This document shows positions 1 to 7,613 of a stretch of 64,000 nucleotides of DNA, one piece after another. The stretch spans positions 313,920-377,919 of the forward strand of contig DEXQ01000018.1 in the NCBI GenBank assembly GCA_002364215.1, read 5' to 3'. The notes under the pieces were generated by a model. It was given only the letters and a program-made list of their open reading frames with translations, ran no database searches and was not told the origin of the DNA. This stretch comes from Aequorivita sp. UBA3180. GTDB taxonomy: Bacteria > Bacteroidota > Bacteroidia > Flavobacteriales > Flavobacteriaceae. Position numbers and translations under genes: made by a program. Numbering within the stretch: the first letter of the stretch is position 1; every line of letters begins with the position of its first letter.

Positions 1-143
1 GGTTCGGTTTCAGTTTTAGCCTCAGTCTTTGTTTCTATTTCGTTTTTGTCCCGAGAGCCATCGGCATCGTAAGCCTTTTTCTTATCTTCACAGCTTCCAA
101 AGAACAGAACAATTCCCAGGCAATAAATAAACAACTTCTTCAT
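1..143 (-). CDS. Putative lipoprotein, N-terminal fragment (cut by window edge)
   Basis: The reverse strand reads MKKLFIYCLGIVLFFGSCED from an ATG at 143, then a very charged, low-complexity Lys/Glu/Thr stretch that runs off the window at base 1. The short basic start, hydrophobic core and FGSC make a lipoprotein signal with Cys18 as the lipidated residue, so the mature protein is probably membrane anchored and surface or periplasmic. The acidic tail after the Cys resembles the flexible linker seen after many Bacteroidota lipoprotein cysteines. Only two bases separate its ATG from the divergent NUDIX gene. Function cannot be told from 47 codons. Confidence 0.7.
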   Translation of the reverse strand, partial: MKKLFIYCLGIVLFFGSCEDKKKAYDADGSRDKNEIETKTEAKTETE

Positions 144-145
144 AA

Positions 146-787
146 ATGGATTTTCGCGATTTTGAAAAACGGATTGTAAAAGTAACAAAAATGGAACTTC
201 CCGGCGAAACGGTCCAATTTAAAATGGCACCTATGGAACGCTTGCAGGAACTGAAACGCATTGCCCGCCACCAGAATACCGCAAAGAGGGCAGGGGTGAT
301 GTCGCTTTTTTACCCTTCGGAAGATTTTGAAACACGCTTGATTTTAATCCTTCGGAAAACTTACAAAGGCGTTCACTCTGCACAGGTGGGTTTTCCCGGC
401 GGCAAACTTGAAGCAGAAGATAACTCCATACAGGATGCCGCCTTGCGTGAAACCGAAGAAGAAGTTGGCGTTTCACGGAATGCAATTTCAGTATTAAAAG
501 CGCTTACTGAAATCTACATTCCACCCAGCAATTTTTTTGTGCAACCCTTTTTGGGAATAACCGCACAATCACCAAAGTTTATTCCGCAGGAAGAAGAAGT
601 GGAAGCACTGATAGAAGTAACCCTACGCGACTTTATGGACGATGTGAACGTAACCACCCAAACCCTCTCCACGTCCTACGCCACAAGCATTGAAGTGCCA
701 GCTTTTAAATTGAACGGACACATAGTTTGGGGCGCTACCGCAATGATGCTCAACGAAGTGCGCGAATTGCTTAAAAAAGTGCTGTAA
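146..787 (+). CDS. NUDIX hydrolase, probable CoA pyrophosphatase (NudL/YeaB type)
   Basis: A 213-residue cytoplasmic protein. Residues 66-86 carry the block typical of the CoA-pyrophosphatase branch (ILILRKTYKG...SAQVGFPGG), running directly into a NUDIX box at about 85-109 that ends RETEEEVGV, with the metal-binding glutamates of the REUxEE core. In characterised relatives this combination hydrolyses CoA and CoA derivatives to phosphopantetheine and 3',5'-ADP. Length is normal for the family. The chosen ATG lies 2 bases from the divergent lipoprotein ATG, so its promoter must sit inside the neighbouring coding sequence. The exact nucleotide substrate is inferred from the family motif only. 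Confidence 0.85.
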   Translation: MDFRDFEKRIVKVTKMELPGETVQFKMAPMERLQELKRIARHQNTAKRAGVMSLFYPSEDFETRLILILRKTYKGVHSAQVGFPGGKLEAEDNSIQDAALRETEEEVGVSRNAISVLKALTEIYIPPSNFFVQPFLGITAQSPKFIPQEEEVEALIEVTLRDFMDDVNVTTQTLSTSYATSIEVPAFKLNGHIVWGATAMMLNEVRELLKKVL

Positions 788-932
788 TGGCTTATTTTAG
801 TATATTTGTCTTTCCTATGTCGGTAGTAGGTAGACGGTAGTTGATAGGTGTTACAAAGTTCAAATTTATGAAGCCATTTCTTACCGCAGACTGAGCGCTG
901 ACCATTGAATATTGAATACTGATTACTGAAAA

Positions 933-1736
933 ATGAGTCTCTTCAAAAAAAACCCTTTTGGGCATATACTTTTTTTAAAACTCTGGTTAATACGGATAGC
1001 TGGTCTGTTAACTCACCGAAGATTTAAAGGCTTTAATGAATTAAAAATTGAGGGAAGCGAGATTCTTAGAGAGCTTCCAGAGAGAAATGTACTTTTTGTA
1101 AGCAATCACCAAACCTATTTTGCAGATGTTGCGGCTATGCTGCATGTTTTTAACGCAAGCCTGCACGGCCGTGAGGATAGCATTAAAAATATTGGATATC
1201 TCTGGAACCCGAAACTAAATATTTATTTTGTAGCGGCAAAGGAAACAATGAAGGATGGTTTATTGCCAAAAATCCTTGCCTATGCTGGTTCTGTAAGTAT
1301 TGAACGCACCTGGCGTGAAAAAGGAAAAGAAGTAAACAAGCAGGTGAAGATGAGCGATGTAAGCAATATTACCAAAGCGCTAAATGACGGTTGGGTGATT
1401 ACCTTTCCGCAGGGAACTACCAAACCTTGGAAACCCATCCGCAGAGGAACTGCACATATCATCAAAAAGAACAAACCTGTAGTAGTTCCCGTTGTAATTG
1501 ATGGTTTCAGAAGATCGTTTGATAAGAAAGGGCTTCGGATAAAGAAAAGGGGTATTCTTCAATCTATGGAAATCAAACCACCGCTTGATATTGATTACGA
1601 TAACGAGACAATGGAACAAATCGTGGAAAAGCTGGAATATGCCATTGAGCAGCATCCATCATTTCTAAAAGTAATACCTGCTTCTGCAATACAAAGCGAA
1701 GAAGAACTCAACAAAGAGCGTCAGTGGCGTTATTAA
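933..1736 (+). CDS. 1-acyl-sn-glycerol-3-phosphate acyltransferase family protein (PlsC-like)
   Basis: A 267-residue member of the lysophospholipid acyltransferase superfamily, expected at the inner face of the membrane transferring acyl chains in phospholipid synthesis. The catalytic block SNHQTYFAD is at residues 57-65 and the substrate-binding block FPQGTT at 158-163. The spacing between His59 and the acidic Asp65 is five residues instead of the classic four (HX4D), while the second motif is conventional, so the protein is placed in the superfamily without certainty about substrate. It follows the NUDIX gene after a 145-base spacer holding short CAGT/TTGAATA-like repeats, so it probably has its own promoter. 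Confidence 0.82.
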   Translation: MSLFKKNPFGHILFLKLWLIRIAGLLTHRRFKGFNELKIEGSEILRELPERNVLFVSNHQTYFADVAAMLHVFNASLHGREDSIKNIGYLWNPKLNIYFVAAKETMKDGLLPKILAYAGSVSIERTWREKGKEVNKQVKMSDVSNITKALNDGWVITFPQGTTKPWKPIRRGTAHIIKKNKPVVVPVVIDGFRRSFDKKGLRIKKRGILQSMEIKPPLDIDYDNETMEQIVEKLEYAIEQHPSFLKVIPASAIQSEEELNKERQWRY

Positions 1737-1807
1737 ATGAGTTTTCAGTCGCAGTGGCAGTTTTCAGTAGTTTTAAAGGGTATCATAACTTTTTACTGCG
1801 GCTTTTT

Positions 1808-2452
1808 TCACAACTCTATCTTCTTTAGTTCTTTATAGTTATTGTACAGCCTTCTTAAAAGAATTCCGTAAACAATTCTGTAAAATAAAAGGATAAAACC
1901 AATCATCACGATTCCGAAAAGTATTTGGATCACAAAAAACATTTTCATAAACCTTTCTTGTGAAATGTTCGTGATACCATAATCTTCCGTCATAAACTGG
2001 AATACAATATCCTGGTTGAAATAGTAGTAAAAATTAATTCCTATTATCAGTAAAACTGAAGCTGTTACGTTGTAAATCACAAAATACTTGACCGTTTTTC
2101 GTGTACGCAGAATATTCTTCATCAAGTCTTTGATAGAATCTGTGGTTGAGATTTTGCGATAGTTTCGGTAAAAAAGAATGATAAAAACTCCAAATACCGT
2201 ATAGTTTAGCACGTTTACGCCCACCAAAATATTATGAAGACCAATATCGTCACTAAACTTGGTGCTCGATTCCGGTACCATGAAGGAAAGGAGGGTCCAA
2301 AAAAGAATTTCGGCAATACTTATGTAGAATATCCATTTTACGATTGAAGAGGATTTCTTCAACAACATTTTGTAAATATCATCATAGGTAAGCTTCGGAA
2401 GCTTTTGCTCACTGCTTTGCCATTGTTTTTTTAATAGTTCCAGTTCATCCAT
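1808..2452 (-). CDS. Four-helix membrane protein, likely partner of the upstream ECF sigma factor
   Basis: 214 residues with a soluble charged N-terminus (about 1-37) and four predicted membrane helices near 38-60, 75-95, 120-142 and 170-195. It starts 6 bases after the stop of the ECF sigma gene, on the same strand, so the two are co-transcribed. In Bacteroidota, small membrane proteins in this position commonly act as anti-sigma-like regulators, often with an N-terminal sigma-binding helix; that role is inferred from position, since no zinc anti-sigma motif or other catalytic signature is visible. It ends convergently with the acyltransferase gene. Confidence 0.6.
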   Translation of the reverse strand: MDELELLKKQWQSSEQKLPKLTYDDIYKMLLKKSSSIVKWIFYISIAEILFWTLLSFMVPESSTKFSDDIGLHNILVGVNVLNYTVFGVFIILFYRNYRKISTTDSIKDLMKNILRTRKTVKYFVIYNVTASVLLIIGINFYYYFNQDIVFQFMTEDYGITNISQERFMKMFFVIQILFGIVMIGFILLFYRIVYGILLRRLYNNYKELKKIEL

Positions 2453-2458
2453 TGTGGG

Positions 2459-2953
2459 TTACGGATTTAAAATGGTTCGTAATTTTTCCTTTATCCGGTT
2501 CATTTTTACTCTAGCATTTACCTCTGTAATACCAAGGGTTTCAGAGATTTCCCTGTAGTTTTTGTCTTCCAGATAGAGAAAAACCAATGCTTTGTCAATA
2601 TCGTTCAGATCTTTCACGGCACTGTACATAAGCTTCAATTGTTGTTCGGTTGTATCATCATAGGGTTCTGAGGAAATTTTAAAACTGACTCCTTCAAAAT
2701 CCTGTGTTTTTATACTTCTTTTTGATTTTCTATAAAGCGTTATTGCCGTATTAAGTGCCACGCGGTACATCCAAGTGCTAAATTTGGAATCGCCCCGAAA
2801 TTTTGGGTATGCGCGCCAAAGTTGAATGGTTATTTCCTGAAACAGATCGTTATGCGCGTCGCTGTCATTGGTATATAACCTACAGATTTTATGTACAATG
2901 TTTTGATTCTCCTCCAGTTGGGTCACAAAACTATGTTCTAGCTCTTTGTTCAA
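2459..2953 (-). CDS. ECF-type RNA polymerase sigma factor
   Basis: 164 residues with the two-domain layout of group 4 sigma factors. Region 2 lies at about 20-90 (HNDLFQEITIQLWRAYPKFR, then FSTWMYRVALNTA, the -10 recognition helix), and a region 4 helix-turn-helix at about 105-160 (EDKNYREISETLGITEVNAR). It redirects RNA polymerase to a small regulon. The ATG at 2953 gives the normal family length. The membrane protein downstream is its presumed partner. It is divergent from the NDH-2 gene across 113 bases that must hold both promoters. Confidence 0.93.
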   Translation of the reverse strand: MNKELEHSFVTQLEENQNIVHKICRLYTNDSDAHNDLFQEITIQLWRAYPKFRGDSKFSTWMYRVALNTAITLYRKSKRSIKTQDFEGVSFKISSEPYDDTTEQQLKLMYSAVKDLNDIDKALVFLYLEDKNYREISETLGITEVNARVKMNRIKEKLRTILNP

Positions 2954-3066
2954 TGGTAGTTTGTTAGCTTTTGATTAGTATTTACGAAGAGAGGTTTGTT
3001 ACAAAAATCATAAAAATTAAACGAACTCTCATTACAATGCCTAAATTTAGGGTATAAAATAAACAG

Positions 3067-4341
3067 ATGAATATTCCCGAAACCAGCTTGCCCCGAATTG
3101 TAGTTATAGGTGGCGGATTTGCTGGTATTTCTTTCATAAAAAAGCTTCAAAAAGAGAAGATACAAATTGTACTTTTTGACAGACACAACTACCATACGTT
3201 CCAGCCATTGCTATACCAAGTTTCCACGGCTGGATTAGAGCCAGATTCCATAGCATATCCACTTCGAAAAATTTTCAGGGATAATAAGGATTTTCATTTC
3301 AGAATGGCAGAAGTGGAACGAATAGATACGGTTAACAACAGTATTTTAACTTCCATCGGAAGTTTAAATTATGATTATTTGGTAATTGCCACGGGTACGC
3401 GTACCAATTTCTTCGGAAATGAGAACATCGCAGAAAATAGCATGCCCATGAAAACAGTACCGCAAGCACTTAACATTCGAAGTTTGATGCTACAGAATAT
3501 TGAAAAGGCAGATATAACAACAGATGAAAGGGAAAGAAAGCGACTACTGAATTTTGTGATTGCAGGGGCTGGGCCTACTGGCGTGGAGCTTGCGGGAGCT
3601 TTGGCAGAATTCAGAAAGGGAATTCTTGAGAACGATTATCCCGAGCTGGAAGAGGAAGAAATGAACGTGCACCTTATTGAAGGATTGGATAGGGTGTTAC
3701 CGCCAATGAGCAAGCAGGCTTCGGAAAAGGCGCATAAATTTTTAGAAAAACTTGGTGTTCAAATCCATCTGGAAACATTTATCAGTGATTATGATGGGAA
3801 AACAGTTACTACCAAAGACGGTCAAAAATTTGAAACGGCAACCTTTATATGGGCTGCTGGAGTTACTGGCGCTCCTATAAAAGGAATAGATGGTGAGGCA
3901 TTAATAGAGAAAGCCAATAGATATAAAGTTGATGGATTTAATAAAATAAAAGGTTTTGAAAATATCTATGCACTTGGGGATGTTGCCTTAATGGAATCTA
4001 CAAAATACCCTAAAGGGCATCCGCAAGTTGCACAGCCTGCCATTCAACAGGGTAAACAGCTGGGGAAAAATTTCAGGAAAATGCTAAAAGGTGAAAAAAT
4101 GGAGCCTTTTGAATATTTTGATAAAGGAACCATGGCCACCGTAGGACGCAATAAGGCGGTTGTTGATATGGGCAAATTATACTTCGGCGGCGCAATAGCC
4201 TGGTTTCTTTGGATGTTTGTTCATCTTTGGTTTTTGGTGGGTTTCAGAAATAGGGTAGTAACGTTTTTTAATTGGACGTATAGTTACATCAATTATGATC
4301 GCGCCGCACGCTTGATTATTCGTCCTTTTAAAAAAACCTAA
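3067..4341 (+). CDS. ndh: Type II NADH dehydrogenase (NAD(P)/FAD-dependent oxidoreductase)
   Basis: 424 residues, the usual size for NDH-2, which passes electrons from NADH to quinone at the membrane without pumping protons. Two Rossmann dinucleotide folds are clear: VVIGGGFAGI at 12-21 for FAD, and FVIAGAGPTGVELAG at about 159-173 for NADH. ATGTRTNFFG follows the FAD domain, and GDVA near 304 is the FAD-binding ATG/GD motif. The C-terminus (IAWFLWMFVHLWFLVGFRNR) is hydrophobic and amphipathic, as expected for membrane attachment. It is transcribed alone. Confidence 0.92.
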   Translation: MNIPETSLPRIVVIGGGFAGISFIKKLQKEKIQIVLFDRHNYHTFQPLLYQVSTAGLEPDSIAYPLRKIFRDNKDFHFRMAEVERIDTVNNSILTSIGSLNYDYLVIATGTRTNFFGNENIAENSMPMKTVPQALNIRSLMLQNIEKADITTDERERKRLLNFVIAGAGPTGVELAGALAEFRKGILENDYPELEEEEMNVHLIEGLDRVLPPMSKQASEKAHKFLEKLGVQIHLETFISDYDGKTVTTKDGQKFETATFIWAAGVTGAPIKGIDGEALIEKANRYKVDGFNKIKGFENIYALGDVALMESTKYPKGHPQVAQPAIQQGKQLGKNFRKMLKGEKMEPFEYFDKGTMATVGRNKAVVDMGKLYFGGAIAWFLWMFVHLWFLVGFRNRVVTFFNWTYSYINYDRAARLIIRPFKKT

Positions 4342-4383
4342 CCGCTGTTGGGTTATATATAAATATAGCCTACAGCCTTCCGT

Positions 4384-4719
4384 TTATTGAACCTTTACCG
4401 GGATAGGCCCACCATTTGAAACCCAACTGCCACCGATTTCATCAATGTTAACGTCCAGCTCATCCGAGGTTTCAATCTTTTTGAGATTTACTTTCACTTC
4501 ATCATAGGTATCAACACTTTTAAGGTTAACGTTTAGTTCGTCATAAGTGTTAATGTCTACCAAGCGTACGTCCATCACTTCCGTGAAAGGTTTACTGGGT
4601 AGTGTTTCGATTTCGTTTGCGTAAGCGGACGGAATAAATTCAAAGTCTCTCATCACATTTATGGTGAGGCAAACAGCGATGATTGTTAAAATGATTTTTG
4701 TGTAGTTGTCTGTTTTCAT
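4384..4719 (-). CDS. Small exported or membrane-anchored protein of unknown function
   Basis: 111 residues from the ATG at 4719. An in-frame ATG at 4767 would add a poorly supported leader, whereas the chosen start immediately gives a signal-like segment (MKTDNYTKIILTIIAVCLTI). The mature part contains three degenerate repeats of about 14-18 residues built on D-x-Y/S-DE-x-x-VN-x-K (INTYDELNVNLK, VDTYDEVKVNLK, IETSDELDVNID), then a Gly/Pro-rich end. No known family is recognised. It is convergent with ndh. The repeats suggest a small beta-strand or binding scaffold, but that is only inference. Confidence 0.6.
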   Translation of the reverse strand: MKTDNYTKIILTIIAVCLTINVMRDFEFIPSAYANEIETLPSKPFTEVMDVRLVDINTYDELNVNLKSVDTYDEVKVNLKKIETSDELDVNIDEIGGSWVSNGGPIPVKVQ

Positions 4720-4830
4720 CTGTATAATATTTAATAAAATGGAAGATGTAATGCCGTAATTAATCATCTTCGGTTGGTTCGTAATTAGTTAATGGGCATT
4801 TCATAAATAATTTATTATAGTCTTTGGGTA

Positions 4831-5946
4831 TTATAATTTTTCATAGGTTACCATTGCAATCTCTTCACTTTTACCGCGAAGCTTTTCTTTCCCCAGTTCT
4901 TTTTTGGTAACGCCTTTTGGTAATTTATAAGCAATATCGGCAAATGGTTTTGAAGCTAAAATTTCGACATCCAGTTCGTTGCACATGGCCTGAATACGTG
5001 AGGTTGTGTTCAAAACATCACCAGAAAAAGCGATATCGCGCTTTATTTGCCCAATTTCACCAACCATTACCGTGCCGTAGTGAAGACCCACTTTGAATTC
5101 GGGAACCACACCGTATTTTTTTAAGTATTTGGGAGCTTTATATTTAATTATCTTTTTCATGCTATAATAGCATTGTATAGCATTTCCGCGTTTTAGGCCC
5201 CATTTCATTTTCCAAGACACAACCACTTCATCACCAACATATTGATAAACTTCGCCGCGGGTTTGTACTATGGCGGGAGCTATGTGCCTAAAAAAATCTT
5301 TCAAAAAATTGAAATACTTTTCCTCTCCCAAACTTTCGGCAATTCCCGTGGCATTTTTAATATCGGCAAACATAAAAATACGTCGTTCATGTTTGGGCCT
5401 AAAATATCTTCCTATTAAATAATCCGGAAACACTCCAGGACCATATTTGTCGTTTACCATCAAAACGATAAGCGTAATTAGAACTATGAATAGCCAAATG
5501 ATATAATTCTTTATAAAAAGCCATGTGCCAAAAAAGGAAATTGTTTGCTGAAGCACTTCCAAGGTATAGAATGGAACCCCCAAGTCTTCACTCGTTATGT
5601 ACAATGCACCAATGGCACCTACCAAAAAAGCGGTGACGGTGTAAGCGATTATTAAATAAAGAAGGGCTTTCCAAAAAACCAAACGCCTAAGCCAACGTTC
5701 CATTAAATTTACGGTTACAATGCCGCCTATGAGCCCTGCTGAAATGGCAACAATAAGGTTTGCCATTACTGCTGAATAAAAATCGTAACTAGAACTCAAT
5801 ACTCCGTTGCTTCTTAGAGTAATGAATTCGTAAAAAAACATAACATTCGAAATTATCACCCACGCTATCAAAATCCAAAAAGCCCGTCGCGTATAAAACC
5901 ACAGCTGTCTGGTAGTGTATCTTTCAAAATTAGGTTTTAAACCCAT
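4831..5946 (-). CDS. Membrane-bound adenylate/guanylate cyclase (class III)
   Basis: 371 residues. The N-terminal half has four to five membrane helices (about 22-45, 60-82, 93-117, 132-165), followed by a cytoplasmic class III cyclase domain at about 185-371. The metal-binding aspartates are visible in FMFADIKN (Asp195) and YVGDEVV (Asp239), and the transition-state Asn/Arg pair in the DVLNTTSRIQ segment, so the domain looks catalytically competent. It would make a cyclic nucleotide in response to a membrane or redox signal; ATP versus GTP preference cannot be called. Its ATG overlaps the TAA of the upstream gene by one base (TAATG), indicating translational coupling. Confidence 0.88.
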   Translation of the reverse strand: MGLKPNFERYTTRQLWFYTRRAFWILIAWVIISNVMFFYEFITLRSNGVLSSSYDFYSAVMANLIVAISAGLIGGIVTVNLMERWLRRLVFWKALLYLIIAYTVTAFLVGAIGALYITSEDLGVPFYTLEVLQQTISFFGTWLFIKNYIIWLFIVLITLIVLMVNDKYGPGVFPDYLIGRYFRPKHERRIFMFADIKNATGIAESLGEEKYFNFLKDFFRHIAPAIVQTRGEVYQYVGDEVVVSWKMKWGLKRGNAIQCYYSMKKIIKYKAPKYLKKYGVVPEFKVGLHYGTVMVGEIGQIKRDIAFSGDVLNTTSRIQAMCNELDVEILASKPFADIAYKLPKGVTKKELGKEKLRGKSEEIAMVTYEKL

Positions 5947-6542
5947 TAGCAGTTTTTGTATTTGTCATGAAGGCCATCCCCATTTTTTATCATAGGAATG
6001 CATTTTTCCAATCTGCTCTGTTGGGTAGCTTCCCGTTTTGCTCGCCCAATATGTTCGGCATATTCTCGCTGTTTGCCGGGAGTGAGTTTTTGAAAATGAT
6101 TTTTTAATGAAGTATCTTTCTTGAAGGCATTTTCAAGAATAGGCGGGATTGAGACACCTTTTTTTCTCACGGGCTTTAATTCCTTTCCAGACTTGCTGTT
6201 GGCTATAGCTTCTTCTATATATTCCAAAACAATTTGAGGGTCAATTTCATCACCCTTTTCAAACCGCCACTGCCGTAGTGCTTTGGTGATGCCTTCTTGT
6301 GCGTTAAGAAGTTTGTTATGCTTGTCTTTTAAAAAAACACCTTGGTGAAACCAAAGCGCCATATGGTTTTTAAAATCGGCAATTCCTACTACTAATTTTC
6401 CATTAAGAGTGTAGTTGGGTTTGCTCCATTTTACTTCTTCCTTTAATTCTGTTTGCAATATAATTTCGCGGAGCTTTTGCAATTCTACCTTCCATTTGGT
6501 TTGTTTATTAATGTAAGCATCAACTTTTTGAGAATCATCCAT
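5946..6542 (-). CDS. DUF1801 / YdeI-OmpD-associated family protein
   Basis: 198 residues from the ATG at 6542; an in-frame ATG nine codons upstream only adds a basic tail. The N-terminal part (about 1-110) matches the DUF1801/YdhG fold (VKWSKPNYTLNGKLVVGIAD, then MALWFHQGVFL). The C-terminal part (about 125-190) has the YdeI-type helical block with KPVRKKGVSIPPILENAFKK and LTPGKQREYAEHIGRAKREA. Proteins of this architecture are common, cytoplasmic and functionally uncharacterised. Its stop overlaps the start of the nucleotide cyclase, so the two form an operon, an association that may hint at a signalling link. Confidence 0.85.
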   Translation of the reverse strand: MDDSQKVDAYINKQTKWKVELQKLREIILQTELKEEVKWSKPNYTLNGKLVVGIADFKNHMALWFHQGVFLKDKHNKLLNAQEGITKALRQWRFEKGDEIDPQIVLEYIEEAIANSKSGKELKPVRKKGVSIPPILENAFKKDTSLKNHFQKLTPGKQREYAEHIGRAKREATQQSRLEKCIPMIKNGDGLHDKYKNC

Positions 6543-6689
6543 TACTTTTCTTTTATTCCGAAGATACAATTTTCCATTTCTTTTTGCATAAAAAAGTAGG
6601 ACTGATTTTATTTTGAAATTTACAAAAATTGGTTTTCTGTGACAAAGAATGAATGTTTAATCAGGAAAATTATTTTATTAAATTTTACA

Positions 6690-6718
6690 AAATATTTATT
6701 GTTAATCAATAAATATTT
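6690..6718. promoter_or_regulatory. 12-bp perfect inverted repeat, probable operator of the DUF2975/XRE operon
   Basis: AAATATTTATTG (6690-6701) and CAATAAATATTT (6707-6718) are exact reverse complements around a 5-base spacer. The TTG at 6699-6701 and a TACTTTCG at about 6722-6729 are spaced like a Bacteroidota -33/-7 promoter, so the dyad would cover the promoter of the operon starting at 6755. The operon encodes an XRE-type repressor, so autoregulation is a reasonable inference. Confidence 0.55.
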
Positions 6719-6754
6719 ATTTACTTTCGTAAAGTAATTATAAAAATATCTCTA

Positions 6755-7276
6755 ATGAAAACAAATATTATAATGAAAGTGATGAATATTATATTTTGGA
6801 TAATATTCATTGGTTTGTGCATAAAGACCGGGGCTTTGCTCGTCTCTCTTTTTGTAACCCTCTTTATAAATTCCGGTGGCGCAGCAGATACTTATATGGG
6901 GCTGGATCTTTTAGATGTGTACAATTTTAACGTAGAATATTATATTGGCATAGCCAGCTTTTTGATAGCGCTGTCGGCACTGAAAGCTTATCTTGCCTAT
7001 CTTGTGATAAAGCTTTTTATGAAATTTGATTTAAGTTATCCCTTTAATGAAAAGACCGCTTCGCTAATTACACAAATGAGCCATTATGCTTTAAGTATTG
7101 GTGTTGTGGCCATAATTGCGGAAAACTATGCAAACCGTATCATGAAGCAAGGGTTTACATTACAAATAGACTGGGGCGCAGAACAGTTTTTATTTTTTGC
7201 GGGTGTCATTTATATAATAGCATTGGTCTTTAAAAGAGGAGTAGAGATACAAAACGAAAATGAACTAACAATTTAA
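6755..7276 (+). CDS. DUF2975 family membrane protein
   Basis: 173 residues with four hydrophobic helices (about 8-38, 58-85, 105-125, 143-163) and no catalytic motif. The helix arrangement and the FDLSYPFNEKTASLI stretch between helices 2 and 3 fit DUF2975. The gene is followed after two bases by a small XRE regulator, the standard arrangement for this family across Bacteria, suggesting that the membrane protein and regulator work as a pair, though the signal is unknown. Confidence 0.85.
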   Translation: MKTNIIMKVMNIIFWIIFIGLCIKTGALLVSLFVTLFINSGGAADTYMGLDLLDVYNFNVEYYIGIASFLIALSALKAYLAYLVIKLFMKFDLSYPFNEKTASLITQMSHYALSIGVVAIIAENYANRIMKQGFTLQIDWGAEQFLFFAGVIYIIALVFKRGVEIQNENELTI

Positions 7277-7278
7277 TT

Positions 7279-7482
7279 ATGCCAATAGTCGTAAACTTGG
7301 ACGTGATGATGGCCAAGCGAAAAATGTCATTAAACGAACTTTCCGAAAAAGTAGGGCTTACGCTTTCCAACCTTTCCATTTTGAAAACCGGAAAAGCAAA
7401 AGCGGTGCGCTTTAGCACCTTAGAGGCCATTTGCGAGGTATTGGAATGTCAGCCAGGAGATATTTTGGAATTTGTTGAGTAA
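7279..7482 (+). CDS. Small XRE/Cro-C1 family transcriptional regulator (YozG-like)
   Basis: 67 residues made of a single helix-turn-helix: MSLNELSEKVGLTLSNLSIL supplies helices 2 and 3, and FSTLEAICEVLECQPGDILE is the conserved C-terminal half of the short Cro/C1 subgroup. It would bind DNA as a dimer. It starts two bases after the DUF2975 gene and is certainly co-transcribed with it. The perfect 12-bp inverted repeat at 6690-6718 is the obvious candidate operator. Confidence 0.9.
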   Translation: MPIVVNLDVMMAKRKMSLNELSEKVGLTLSNLSILKTGKAKAVRFSTLEAICEVLECQPGDILEFVE

Positions 7483-7613
7483 GTTTTATCCAAAAAAATA
7501 TCTATAATGAAATACTACAATTGGGACATCATTTTTTACAGTTCGGTTTATTTTTTTCTGAAATGATACCTTGAAGTTTCATCTTTGACCTAAAAATAAA
7601 AACCAACCGATCT

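Noticed and set aside
1747..1803. AGTCGCAGT/ACTGCGGCT pairing with following T run between convergent genes
   Set aside because: The loop is about 39 bases and one pair is a wobble; CAGT-rich repeats explain the similarity as well as a terminator would.
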